From Oleispira sp. (lineage in GTDB: Bacteria > Pseudomonadota > Gammaproteobacteria > Pseudomonadales > Oceanobacteraceae), in contig JAESQF010000053.1 in NCBI GenBank assembly GCA_016765295.1, forward strand, positions 42,948 through 106,947: a stretch of DNA of 64,000 nucleotides. Reading direction: 5' to 3'. The notes beneath the pieces are model-generated. The model saw only the letters and a program-made list of their open reading frames with translations, did not search any database and was not told where the DNA came from. Shown in pieces: positions 10,521 through 19,877 of the stretch (within the stretch, counting starts at the first letter, position 1; each line of letters opens with the position of its first letter). The position numbers were made by a program, and so were the translations under genes.

Positions 10521-11262
10521 AATATTTTTTTACTAAGAGAGCGGGCGAAACCCCAAGCCAATACATCAACCTTAATTTCCACATTAATAAAACCGTTCTC
10601 AGGCAGCCATTTTTCTGCCAACGACGCGCACTGGTTTTTAATACTGGCCCATCACAATCTGCTTTCCCCAGCTTGCGTAAACGCTTCGATATTTCTATAT
10701 CTTCCATTAAGGGAATTTCTGCATAACCTTTTAATTGCTGAAAGACATCGCTACGAATAAAAATACCCTGATCACCGGTCATTACCTGAGAAAGACGAGA
10801 GCGAAGATTCATTAATTTTGGAATAATAGAAAGAGAAAAAGTATCGGCACTAATATCTAGCTCAGGGGTAAATTGCACATCAAATCGCCCCCACTTCGTA
10901 TCAGGATTCAATCGAGATAAATAGCGTAAATGCACAGATGACAAACCACTATCACTATGCAAAAACCACAGCAGACTCGGCTCGGCATTCGTTACTGTAT
11001 GAGTTACTGCATTAGTTTCTGAATAGGATAATAAAAACTCCGCACCGGCATTCATTTGCAAGGCGCGCCCTTTATCTGATTTTAGATAGAAAACCCGATC
11101 TTGCTGGAAAAGAGCATGAGTAGAAAAACCCTCTATTACTGGAGTATTACTCGCATCAACCACCACAAGCCGATCACCATCACTTAAATAACTGACGACT
11201 TGCTGCAACCAAGACAAAACAGATTCATCTTCGTTATAAATAGGAACGACTATGTTAATCAC
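10510..11262 (-). CDS. TIGR04283-type (arsenosugar-associated) glycosyltransferase family 2
   Basis: 'INIVVPIYNEDESVLSWLQQV', 'GDQGIFIRSDVFQQLKGYAEIPLMEDIEISKRLRKLGK'. Confidence 0.85.
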   Translation of the reverse strand: MINIVVPIYNEDESVLSWLQQVVSYLSDGDRLVVVDASNTPVIEGFSTHALFQQDRVFYLKSDKGRALQMNAGAEFLLSYSETNAVTHTVTNAEPSLLWFLHSDSGLSSVHLRYLSRLNPDTKWGRFDVQFTPELDISADTFSLSIIPKLMNLRSRLSQVMTGDQGIFIRSDVFQQLKGYAEIPLMEDIEISKRLRKLGKADCDGPVLKTSARRWQKNGCLRTVLLMWKLRLMYWLGVSPALLVKKYYGE

Positions 11263-11277
11263 GAATCAAACTTTCCA

Positions 11278-12231
11278 TTAATCAAGAGCTCCACCACAGC
11301 TACTGCCTTGGCCCGCAGTACAGCCATAACAATGGTCGGCAACTTTAATCGGTAAACCATTAATATCAGCACTTAATAAATCACTTAAGTGACGAGTAGT
11401 GCCCGCAAGCGGCATCTCTAACATCTGATTAAAATCACAATCATAAAGATTACCCAGCCAATCAACACTCACCGTATTCAAACACATCACCCCGGCTAAA
11501 TTTTCCGGCGAGTAACTGTCTTTGAGTAAATTAATATAATCGTAAAACTCACCCTGCGCTAACAGCACCGCACCAAAACGCGAGATAGGCATATTAGTGA
11601 TGGTGAACAGATTATTAAACTGAATATCATACTCCGCCCCAAGCTGCTCTTTATAAGTCGCCTCTAACTCAACCTGACCTGGGGGTAAAAAAGCCCCACC
11701 TGGGTTATAGACAAGGTTTAAAGGTAAAGAGGAATCATCTAAGCCATAACCAAGCGCATTAAGCTTCTGCAAACCTTCAATGCTTGATTCGAAAACACCC
11801 TTACCACGCTGAGAATCAACATTCTCTTCGCTATAACAAGGTAACGAAGCAACGACCTCTACTTTATAATCGGCTAAAAATTGAGCAAGATCTTCTTGGC
11901 CTGGCTCATTCAGAATCGTCAGATTACAACGATCAATCACCGTCACCCCAAGTGCACGGGCCGCTTTCACCAGATAACGAAAATGCGGCATTAACTCAGG
12001 GGCACCGCCGGTTAAATCTAATGTCTGTACGTTATGCTGCTTCAGAATATCGATAACCAAATCAATATTCGCCTTATCCATCTGCTCAGTACGCTTAGGC
12101 CCTGCATTCACATGGCAATGGGTACAGCTAAGATTGCAGGTATAACCTAGGTTAACCTGCAAAATTTCTAGTTTAGATCGTGTTAATGCAGGGAAGTTAG
12201 ACACCATCAATAAAGGCTTTGTATCTCTCAT
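11278..12231 (-). CDS. arsS: Arsenosugar biosynthesis radical SAM protein ArsS-like
   Basis: 'LEILQVNLGYTCNLSCTHCHVNAGPKRTEQM' CxxxCxxC; 'TLDLTGGAPELMPHF'; C-terminal 'CYGCTAGQGSSCGG'. Confidence 0.88.
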   Translation of the reverse strand: MRDTKPLLMVSNFPALTRSKLEILQVNLGYTCNLSCTHCHVNAGPKRTEQMDKANIDLVIDILKQHNVQTLDLTGGAPELMPHFRYLVKAARALGVTVIDRCNLTILNEPGQEDLAQFLADYKVEVVASLPCYSEENVDSQRGKGVFESSIEGLQKLNALGYGLDDSSLPLNLVYNPGGAFLPPGQVELEATYKEQLGAEYDIQFNNLFTITNMPISRFGAVLLAQGEFYDYINLLKDSYSPENLAGVMCLNTVSVDWLGNLYDCDFNQMLEMPLAGTTRHLSDLLSADINGLPIKVADHCYGCTAGQGSSCGGALD

Positions 12232-12319
12232 GAAACTTGCAAACCATTAAAATAATTATTATTGAATAAAGATAACGTAATTTGAGGGGCGAAGCGCGAA
12301 TAAGTTCACCCTAATTAGG

Positions 12320-12349
12320 TTGTCATAAGACCCTTGAAAGTAATAGAAT
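12320..12349 (+). promoter_or_regulatory. Predicted sigma70 promoter for tRNA-Arg
   Basis: TTGTCA (12320-12325), 18-bp spacer, TAGAAT (12344-12349), GC-rich discriminator, 16 bp before tRNA. Confidence 0.6.
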
Positions 12350-12365
12350 GGCCCGCTGAATATGT

Positions 12366-12441
12366 CTCCTCATAGTTTAACTGGATAAAACTGCCGCCTC
12401 CTAAGCGGCTGCTCTGGGTTCGAGTCCCGGTGGGGAGACCA
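12366..12441 (+). tRNA. tRNA-Arg (anticodon CCT)
   Basis: Cloverleaf: acceptor CTCCTCA/TGGGGAG, anticodon stem GCCGC/GCGGC with loop CTCCTAA, T arm CTGGG-TTCGAGT-CCCGG, encoded CCA. Confidence 0.93.
12427..12441 (+). repeat. attL core repeat
   Basis: CCGGTGGGGAGACCA, 3' end of tRNA-Arg, identical to 48675-48689. Confidence 0.88.
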
Positions 12442-12574
12442 ATTCTACATTTCAGAACATCCTGCACAATCCAAGAACATCCATTTATCATATCTAAAAC
12501 CCTACATACATAGCATATTTCGTCCACCAGCGTTTTTTATCGTTTAAAGATCGTTATGGACAGCCGATACTTTT

Positions 12575-12613
12575 TGGGGGTACAGTTGGGGGTACAGAAT
12601 TCCTGTACCCCCA
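12575..12613. repeat. Arm-type integrase-site-like repeats at left end
   Basis: TGGGGGTACAG at 12575-12585 and 12587-12597, inverse CTGTACCCCCA at 12603-12613. Confidence 0.8.
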
Positions 12614-12648
12614 GATGCTGGGCTGGGGGCTAAATTGATACTAAAGAA

Positions 12649-13848
12649 TTGATAATGCCTTTAACAGATACAAAGATTAAAACAGCAAAATCCAAAGATA
12701 AAAGTTACAAGCTAGCCGATGGCGAAGGTCTGTATTTATTGGTAAGAAGTTCCGGCACAAAGAGCTGGCAAATGAAGTACCGATTCCTCAACAAAGAAAA
12801 AACGTTAACGCTAGGCAAGTACCCTGAAATCAATATAAAGGGAGCCCGCCGATTAAAGTTTGAAGCTAAATCTCTACTTTCAGAAAACATCGATCCCAAT
12901 CAAAATAAAAAAGACAAAATACAATCCTTCAAAAAAGACCATGAAAATGAGTTCATAGAAGTTGCTGAGAGATGGTATAAAAACCAACTTCCACGATTGT
13001 CTCAAAAATACGCAATCAAAACCCACCGCCTTCTTTCCGGCTGGGTTTACCCGATAATCGGTAAACTAAGCATTAAAAAGATATCAACTCGCGATATTCT
13101 TGATGTGCTTAGAGCAATGGAAAAAAAAGGGATAGGAGAAACCACTCGTAAAACCAAAGGGTTAATCGAGCAGGTTTTTACATTTGCCCTTGCTGAAGGT
13201 CTAGTGGATAACAATCCTGCCACTGGTGTTGAAAAGGCGCTTAAAGCTTTACCTCCTGTACAGCACCAAAGACACCTGCCCTTTAAACGCCTCGGTGAAC
13301 TTGTTATAAAAATTAAGCAAGATAGCGGCAGTACTGTTTCCCAATTAAGTTTTTTATTGCTTATCCATACAATGGTTAGAACAAATGAAGTCCGCTGGAT
13401 GGAATGGACAGACATCGATTTTGAGAAAAAGCTTTGGAATATTTCTGCTGAAAAAATGAAGATGCGCAAAGGCCACATTGTCCCGCTCAGTAAACAAGCC
13501 TTAGTTATTTTAGAACAACTTAAGATGATTAATGGAAGATCGCGCTACGTCATGAATAGTACGGTAAAAGCTGACCAGCCTATGAGTGAGAATGTATTTC
13601 TAGACTTACTAAAGCGTATCGATATGACCTCAGCGACAACGACTCATGGTTTAAGAGGAACAGCATCATCTTACCTGCACGATTTAGGTGAAAACACACT
13701 TGCTATTGAAAAGTGCTTAGCTCACTCAGATAAAAATAAAGTTAGGGATGCATATAACCATACTGATTATTTAGACGAAAGAGTGATTCTCATGCAAAAA
13801 TGGTCAGATATTATTGATCAGAAGAATGTAGTTCGAATAGCCTCATGA
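12649..13848 (+). CDS. int: Tyrosine-type site-specific integrase (P4-like, DUF4102 N-terminal domain)
   Basis: 'PLTDTKIKTAKSKDKSYKLADGEGLYLLVRSSGTKSWQMKYRF...LGKYPEI'; C-terminal 'THGLRGTASSYLHDLGE...CLAHSDKNKVRDAYNHTDYLDER'. Confidence 0.95.
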   Translation: MIMPLTDTKIKTAKSKDKSYKLADGEGLYLLVRSSGTKSWQMKYRFLNKEKTLTLGKYPEINIKGARRLKFEAKSLLSENIDPNQNKKDKIQSFKKDHENEFIEVAERWYKNQLPRLSQKYAIKTHRLLSGWVYPIIGKLSIKKISTRDILDVLRAMEKKGIGETTRKTKGLIEQVFTFALAEGLVDNNPATGVEKALKALPPVQHQRHLPFKRLGELVIKIKQDSGSTVSQLSFLLLIHTMVRTNEVRWMEWTDIDFEKKLWNISAEKMKMRKGHIVPLSKQALVILEQLKMINGRSRYVMNSTVKADQPMSENVFLDLLKRIDMTSATTTHGLRGTASSYLHDLGENTLAIEKCLAHSDKNKVRDAYNHTDYLDERVILMQKWSDIIDQKNVVRIAS

Positions 13849-13862
13849 AATTTTACTTCCTG

Positions 13863-13889
13863 TTAATGGGATGTTAATCATCCCATTAA
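13863..13889. terminator. Hairpin between convergent integrase and 13890-14078 ORF
   Basis: Perfect 11-bp stem TTAATGGGATG/CATCCCATTAA, 5-nt loop. Confidence 0.65.
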
Positions 13890-14078
13890 TTACTCTTTGT
13901 TTGATTCTCCAACTTCATAATGCACCAGAAGCTTGTCATCACGCAACTTGGGAGCCGTTCCACTTCTGGCTAACTTAAAATCTACGTTACTGTCGCCGAC
14001 GACGGCACTATTAACTTTCTTCTGCTCAGTATTCTCATCAAATATTGATGCCTTACTTTTCTCTAGTTCTTTTTTCAT
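13890..14078 (-). CDS. Small hypothetical protein
   Basis: 62 aa; overlaps the stop of the upstream 14075-14320 ORF by 4 nt. Confidence 0.45.
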   Translation of the reverse strand: MKKELEKSKASIFDENTEQKKVNSAVVGDSNVDFKLARSGTAPKLRDDKLLVHYEVGESNKE

Positions 14079-14320
14079 TTGAGTAATTCCTTTGGTGATC
14101 GATCTTTGTGAAATAGAAGATACAAGCCCTGACCGTCATCACAAATTATTGAAAGTGTTAGCTTGTAGTCTTTTCCTATTGATTCTTCCCATTCAACATT
14201 GTCAGAAGCATGAGTTAAGAGGTTACGAGTTGTTTCGTCTTCTGGTTCATGATCGTCGGAACATAGAAACCACAGCTGACAGCTATGACCATAGGCTTTC
14301 TGCTTGCTGTTCAGTTTCAA
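14075..14320 (-). CDS. Small hypothetical protein
   Basis: 81 aa; translationally coupled to 13890-14078. Confidence 0.45.
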   Translation of the reverse strand: MKLNSKQKAYGHSCQLWFLCSDDHEPEDETTRNLLTHASDNVEWEESIGKDYKLTLSIICDDGQGLYLLFHKDRSPKELLK

Positions 14321-14450
14321 ATGGCTCGAGTAGGTATGATTTTATTTGGATGATCAATTGAGGAGGTAAAGGTAAGGAGCCGAGTCCGGACCATTTAGTT
14401 ATTTTCTGCATGTAGTAATTCCCGAATGATTAAAATCAAGCAATTAATAT

Positions 14451-15902
14451 ATGTTTGGAAATTGGTTATTCACGGTTGTATTGAATTGTCTTAAATACCT
14501 GTTAACATTGTTCTATAATTACAATTATCAAGGAATGAATGTCGTCGTGAAACTATTACAATTCTTGGCCCTAGCCATACTTCCAATTTGTTCAAGTGCC
14601 GAAGTAAAAGTTTATGAAAGAGAATACACTTATAAAGCCAGTGAATCTGACAGTAAACTCAGCTCAAGAAATATGGCCGTTCAAGAAATAAAACTTGAAT
14701 TACTTAATGAGCTTGGCACACATATTTATTCAGAATTAAGTTTAGTTAATAACGAAAATGGAAGCTCTAGTGCAAGACAAGAATTACTAGCAGTTTCATC
14801 TGGAATAATTAAACTCAATATAATTGAAGATTCTTGGAACGGAGTTGAATATTATTTGAAAGCAAGACTGAAAGCCGACTCCACTAAAGTATCTGCTGAG
14901 ATATCGAAACTTGAAGGGCTCTTTAACAAAAACAGGCTACTCCAAAAGAAGCTCGATGATATTAAGTCAACACCGCAAGACGCATCTAAAGCAAATGAAA
15001 CCTATTCTAGCGCGTTAAAATATCAATTTGGACTTGAAGAGCACGAGTTAGACCTAGAAAAAGCCTTTCGTCTACACAAGAACGCAGCCAATGCAGGGCA
15101 CGTTGGAGCCCAGCGTAATTTAGGCCATTTATATGAACATGGTAAAGGGGTAAGAAAGGATCTCGAGCTTGCCATTCATTGGTACTCTAAAGCGGCTATG
15201 GCTGGTGACCAGGATGGACAGGTTTACTTAGGTGGACATTATTATTTGCAAGGGAACCCAAAAGCCATATATTGGTTAGAAATGGCTGCAAATAATGGTA
15301 GCTGGCAAGCACAATTCATGCTGGGTGAAGCATATAAAGAAGGAAAAATAATTCCTGTCGATATTAAAGCGTCCATTAAGTGGTATGAAAAATCAGCTGA
15401 TAAAGTAATAGACTCACAATATCTGCTTGGTCAAATATATTCAATGCCTCAATTAGGGAATATAGATGTAAGCAAAGCTATTCACTGGTATACAAAGGCA
15501 GCCAGCAGTGGCTACAGCTCTGCGCAGCTCGAACTTGGTTATTTGTATTGGTATGGATCATTTATGAATGACGGTTCTACACAGGTCAATCCAGATCCAT
15601 ATCGATCAATAATGTGGTTTGATAAAGCAGCAACAGGTGGTGAGGTTGATGCTATGGCTATGCTAGGATCCATTTATATGAATGGTAATGGAGATATAGA
15701 AACAGATTATAGTAAAGCATTAAAGTGGTTAACTCAGGCAGTGTCGTTTGATGATGAACGTGCTCAGCTTATGTTAGGGATGATGTATTTCCTTGGAATC
15801 GGAATAGAGAAAAATACTAATATTGGCACCTCTTGGCTGGTGAAGGCAAGAGATCAGGGTGACCCAAGGGTGGTTGCATCAGTAAATGCTCTAATACCCT
15901 AA
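14451..15902 (+). CDS. Sel1-repeat (TPR-like) protein, probably secreted or membrane-anchored
   Basis: Repeats 'AGHVGAQRNLGHLYEHGKGVRKDLELAIHWYSKAAMAGDQDGQ', 'AIHWYTKAASSGYSSAQLELGYLYWYG'; hydrophobic N terminus ending 'LPICSSAE'. Confidence 0.85.
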   Translation: MFGNWLFTVVLNCLKYLLTLFYNYNYQGMNVVVKLLQFLALAILPICSSAEVKVYEREYTYKASESDSKLSSRNMAVQEIKLELLNELGTHIYSELSLVNNENGSSSARQELLAVSSGIIKLNIIEDSWNGVEYYLKARLKADSTKVSAEISKLEGLFNKNRLLQKKLDDIKSTPQDASKANETYSSALKYQFGLEEHELDLEKAFRLHKNAANAGHVGAQRNLGHLYEHGKGVRKDLELAIHWYSKAAMAGDQDGQVYLGGHYYLQGNPKAIYWLEMAANNGSWQAQFMLGEAYKEGKIIPVDIKASIKWYEKSADKVIDSQYLLGQIYSMPQLGNIDVSKAIHWYTKAASSGYSSAQLELGYLYWYGSFMNDGSTQVNPDPYRSIMWFDKAATGGEVDAMAMLGSIYMNGNGDIETDYSKALKWLTQAVSFDDERAQLMLGMMYFLGIGIEKNTNIGTSWLVKARDQGDPRVVASVNALIP

Positions 15903-15948
15903 TGAACTTACAATTAGCATAATTTATTTGCAAGGATGATGGTAACAA

Positions 15949-16464
15949 ATGAAAACCAAAGAGATAAATAGATTTCTTGAAATGTTACATAGTAAAAGTA
16001 AAGATATTGGAATTAAAAAGCTATTCAATAGCGTAGCAAGTCATTATAAATCTATAGATAATAAAGACATCAGTTACGTTACATTTTCTAGTAAATTAAA
16101 TCCAAATATAGAAACGCATAAACTAAATATTGAAGATGTAATTTTTGTTATTTTAGAATTGAAAAAAAGTAATGATCATGGTGTTGTTTTAAAAGAGCTA
16201 ATGTCGATTTTCGAAATGCACATTGAATACGTCATACCAGACGTACAAATTAAAAAACATAATTATGTATCATTTATGAACACTTGGATGAAATTCAATA
16301 AAGAACATAGCGATATTCAAATAGCTTTAAATTCTGCTTTAGATGATTACAAAATATCTAGAAACGAATTGAAAAGTATCAAGACAGAGATTGAAGAGCA
16401 GATAGAAGCTTTATCCAATTTAAGAATTGCGTTAGATGATGTATGTGGAAGACAGTTAGCTTAA
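15949..16464 (+). CDS. Phage CII-like regulatory protein, divergent paralog of 33835-34347
   Basis: 'VTFSSKLNPNIETHKLNIEDVIFVILEL' and 'ISRNELKSIKTEIEEQIEALSNLRIAL' align by eye with the CII-like protein at 33835. Confidence 0.5.
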   Translation: MKTKEINRFLEMLHSKSKDIGIKKLFNSVASHYKSIDNKDISYVTFSSKLNPNIETHKLNIEDVIFVILELKKSNDHGVVLKELMSIFEMHIEYVIPDVQIKKHNYVSFMNTWMKFNKEHSDIQIALNSALDDYKISRNELKSIKTEIEEQIEALSNLRIALDDVCGRQLA

Positions 16465-16496
16465 TTGAACTAACAAGCTAACTGTTCCCATAGATA

Positions 16497-16823
16497 CTAA
16501 TCAAATAACTTACTTATCCCCCATCCGACTAGTCCTATGACAGCTATGGGGGCAGCTGCGGTCATTACTGCTCCAGCAGCCATACCACCACCAACGGTTG
16601 CGCCAACTGTTGCCATTCCTGAAGATATAGCCGCGGCCCCTGCTGTACCGGCAGCTCCAGCAGTTCCGGCAAGTGCTGCCCCAGTCGTCCCTGCTGTTGC
16701 TGACATTATTGTTGCCGCTGACGCTCCACTTACTGCGGAAGCAGTCGTGGCGCCTTGAGCAAGAGTTGCCGCTGCTGATAAGGTGGCTACTTTATTTGAT
16801 ACCTTGTTTTCCATATTTATCAT
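16497..16823 (-). CDS. Small Gly/Ala-rich glycine-zipper hydrophobic protein
   Basis: 108 aa, 'AGTTGAALAGTAGAAGTAGAAAISSGMATVGATVGGGMAAGAVMTAAAPIAVIGLVGWGISKLFD'. Confidence 0.6.
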   Translation of the reverse strand: MINMENKVSNKVATLSAAATLAQGATTASAVSGASAATIMSATAGTTGAALAGTAGAAGTAGAAAISSGMATVGATVGGGMAAGAVMTAAAPIAVIGLVGWGISKLFD

Positions 16824-16839
16824 CCACTTTAAATCAGAT

Positions 16840-17076
16840 TTAACTGAATCTACTCATAAGGAAAGAAACAGTAGCAGCAGCCGCTGCGAGAGGTACAACC
16901 ACAGGAGCCGCAGCTACTGAAGTGACAATAAGTACCCCTGAGACTACCGCCCCTCCTAGTCCACCCGCCACTGTAGCAACTGCAGTTCTTTCTGTACTAA
17001 CTTCATCAGAGCCAGTTATTTTTTTAGATATTTCATTTCCTACGCCACCTATACTAACCGCTTGTATAATAGTCAT
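16840..17076 (-). CDS. Small hydrophobic Gly/Ala/Val-rich protein
   Basis: 78 aa, 'VATVAGGLGGAVVSGVLIVTSVAAAPVVVPLAAAAATVSFLMSRFS'; 16 bp upstream of 16823. Confidence 0.5.
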   Translation of the reverse strand: MTIIQAVSIGGVGNEISKKITGSDEVSTERTAVATVAGGLGGAVVSGVLIVTSVAAAPVVVPLAAAAATVSFLMSRFS

Positions 17077-17559
17077 ATTGACCTCGTCTTTATTAGTTAC
17101 TTCACATGAAGTATTTAAAGACTAATCTTTCACTTAAATAAATACATCGAGAAAAACTCTTAAGATTCTCATTAAATTCATAACTATAGGTAAATTCACC
17201 TATCACTACCTAGGATCCACTCAATCTGGTGACGACGGCGACAAGGGCTTCTCAGTTTCTCACCCATCTAATATCAAATCCTTTAGCTAAGTTATTTCAC
17301 CGGCATTCTAAAAGCAGGATTTAATTTTAATTAGACCTCTACTGTATGAATATTGAACATTGCCAATACTTATCTATTAAACCTTTAACAAACCAATCCC
17401 TTATCTTCTTCAAAAGACTAATTTAATAGAAAAAAGTTAAAGTGGCAGATTTAACGGATGGGCAGTGTTTAGGTGATTCTGTTGTCGCCATTGTCGTAAA
17501 ATTAGTAGGAGTGACGCGCAGTAAGTAGCTATATTGAGATGAGTTGGAATTACAGGCAC

Positions 17560-17597
17560 AAAAAAGGACGCTAATTGTGTTTAAAACAAAGCGTCCT
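17560..17597 (-). terminator. Rho-independent terminator downstream of degenerate tRNA
   Basis: AGGACGCT/AGCGTCCT (17565-17572 / 17590-17597), followed on the minus strand by a T run (17565-17560). Confidence 0.65.
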
Positions 17598-17611
17598 AAA
17601 TTGAGTAAAAA

Positions 17612-17688
17612 TGGTGGGCCTTCGCAGACTTGAACACCGGACCTGTCGATTATGAGTCGGATGCTCTAACCAGCAGAGTTACGGGCAT
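17612..17688 (-). pseudogene. Degenerate tRNA-Met-like (CAT) sequence
   Basis: D loop 'TGGTTAGAGC', anticodon loop CTCATAA, 'GTTCAAGT' T loop and ACCA end recognisable, but acceptor, anticodon and T stems each have several mismatches. Confidence 0.65.
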
Positions 17689-17857
17689 TCACCTATTAAA
17701 ACAATGACTTACAGTTAACATCCAGCCTCACACCACCAAAAATCTGGAAGCTCCAGTCCTACACCGGTCCATCACCCTTATAATTTATATATCTACCACC
17801 GCCGACACCATTTCCGGTTAACTAAAGTGTCCGCTTGTATTTGACAAGACAATACAG

Positions 17858-18271
17858 CTAGGTTGATATTACCGCGCACTCTAATATCTTAACTTCGAGT
17901 TCTGCATCCTCTAATACATAAGAGAACAACCCGCCTTCACCATCATCGAGTTGGTGGGTATTTGAAAATGTAGCATTTGCCGCATTACTCGCAGACATCA
18001 TAATCGCCGACGCGAGGGCAGCATGGTCGGGAATTGAGGGGGCGATGATGCCCCCTTCAAAATCGTCTTCGTAATCAAAACCATTGGCAATCAGCAAGCG
18101 TTTGACCCGATACCAATAAGGACCGTAATTTCGATAGTTACGCGGGGACTTTTCAATAATAGTATTAAGGTTAGTTATTACCTTCTTTATCCAGTCACCA
18201 TAAGGGGCATCTACTCCCTCAGCTGCCAGTGCCTCTTCAATAGTTTCAACATTCGGCTGTTTGAATCTCAT
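17858..18271 (-). CDS. Hypothetical protein
   Basis: 137 aa ORF, 'NYRNYGPYWYRVKRLLIANGFDYEDDFEGG'. Confidence 0.5.
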   Translation of the reverse strand: MRFKQPNVETIEEALAAEGVDAPYGDWIKKVITNLNTIIEKSPRNYRNYGPYWYRVKRLLIANGFDYEDDFEGGIIAPSIPDHAALASAIMMSASNAANATFSNTHQLDDGEGGLFSYVLEDAELEVKILECAVIST

Positions 18272-18695
18272 TTCCCTTCCTCCAAGACTAATTTTAAATA
18301 CTCTAAGACATATCCCCCATTAATTAGACGATCTATCCAATACTGAATATCTCAAACACACATCCACTAGTAGAAAACATATCTCGTATTTATGGTAGGC
18401 ATCAAGGTAAATGAATTTAGCCACACATTTAATCCAGATTTAATAAATGACTGGTCGCTTATCGTACAATAGACCTCATCAATAATTAATTCCCTTTTTC
18501 GAAAAGCAGAATTAATGAGTATTTGCTGCACATAAATAACAATTAACAGAATAAATCACCCCAAAATTAACAATAAATAGCGCTATACACCCAATCAAAA
18601 CACATATCCCGCAGTAGAAACGATTGCTATTTCAACTGATATGCTCTCCATCCAAGGTTTGCCACTAACGGCCTACCGGACAATGGAGAGACTAT

Positions 18696-18923
18696 ATGTC
18701 TTCAGTAGCACAACTAGATTGCCTAATAAAACTACCTATCGTAATTGATCAGGTAGGCATTAGCCGATCACAAATCTATAACTTGATTTCAATGAAACGC
18801 TTCCCTGCGCCTCTAAAAATTGGCGGTTCAAAAGAAGGAATCGGATCACGTTCCGCTCGATGGTCACAAAACCAAATTCAAGACTGGATTCGTCAACATG
18901 TTGAACAAGGAAAAGCGGGGTAA
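18696..18923 (+). CDS. alpA: AlpA-family transcriptional regulator
   Basis: 75 aa; 'LPIVIDQVGISRSQIYNLISMKRFPAPLKIGGS...RSARWSQNQIQDWIRQH'. Confidence 0.88.
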   Translation: MSSVAQLDCLIKLPIVIDQVGISRSQIYNLISMKRFPAPLKIGGSKEGIGSRSARWSQNQIQDWIRQHVEQGKAG

Positions 18924-19137
18924 CCCCGCTATTTTTTCCAATATGATCTTATTACGAACAATAACTTTCTCTAATAGAAAGATGAACAAACGGGTCTACA
19001 GGGCCGATGAACACTACATTTATGATAGAGGAATGAGTGGCTATGAAAACGGTAAATAATATTAACTCTTCACTGTGTTTATCAAACACAGGGAACAAGC
19101 TTTTAAAATCTAACGGTTCAAGTTCGGGAATAAACAA

Positions 19138-19866
19138 ATGAAAAATGTTAAGACGTCTAAAAATATAAACGCTAAGGATCGGACAATGAAATCTACCAAG
19201 GCGAATACAACCACTACAAGCCAGGTCAGCTATCTAATTCCTGAAAAGGTACAGAAATCAATAAATCGCTATAAACGCCAGAGTAAAGATATTACCTACG
19301 ATGAATCAGTTAACTTTGATGGGACAAACCTGCCTATCCTTAATTCAGAAGAGTTTGGTGCTTATCGCTCGATCCTAAAGACTATCCATACACAACTTTC
19401 AAATATGCTAACTTCTTACTGTAAAGTATTTACTATAAGGTTTGACCTTCACTTTAATCCTGATGATTTCGATGAAGCTAAAATCAGTGATCTTTTAAAG
19501 AGAATCAAAAAGGAATATAGAAAAACTGGAAAAGTCATGCATACATGGGCAAGAGAGATTGATAAATCAGAAACGCCACACTATCACTGTGTAATAGCCT
19601 TCAACGGTAATAAAATACAAAACCCTATCAAGGTATTCAATTCCATCGTAGACATCTGGAATGGTACGCTTAAACAGCCAAGACCTCATCTATGCAAAGA
19701 GGGTAACTACATGATTAGTAATACTCATGACAATATATTCATAGATGCTTTTAAACGACATTCTTATTTAGCCAAAATCAGAACTAAAGATAGGCAGCCA
19801 CCCAAGAAGAGGAACTATGGCGCGAGTCAGATAAAACCTGCTATACGAATAAAAAGGCTAGCTTGA
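19138..19866 (+). CDS. YagK/YfjJ / inovirus Gp2-like replication-associated protein
   Basis: 'TIRFDLHFNP', 'KVMHTWAREIDKSETPHYHCVIAFNGNK' (HxH-type motif), 'SYLAKIRTK'. Confidence 0.75.
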   Translation: MKNVKTSKNINAKDRTMKSTKANTTTTSQVSYLIPEKVQKSINRYKRQSKDITYDESVNFDGTNLPILNSEEFGAYRSILKTIHTQLSNMLTSYCKVFTIRFDLHFNPDDFDEAKISDLLKRIKKEYRKTGKVMHTWAREIDKSETPHYHCVIAFNGNKIQNPIKVFNSIVDIWNGTLKQPRPHLCKEGNYMISNTHDNIFIDAFKRHSYLAKIRTKDRQPPKKRNYGASQIKPAIRIKRLA

Positions 19867-19877
19867 TAAAAGACTGC

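Noticed and set aside
12315-12527. Minus-strand 70-aa ORF
   Set aside because: Covers the tRNA-Arg gene in antisense; an artefact of tRNA sequence.
16537-16758. Plus-strand Pro/Ala-rich ORF
   Set aside because: Antisense shadow of the Gly/Ala-rich ORF 16497-16823; the minus frame has the hydrophobic, FD-ending pattern shared with 33015-33686.
17130-18690. CRISPR array or retron in the intergenic regions
   Set aside because: No regularly spaced direct repeats and no cas or reverse transcriptase gene in the window.
18820-19059. Plus-strand 79-aa ORF overlapping alpA
   Set aside because: Out-of-frame overlap with a well supported AlpA gene; no recognisable domain.
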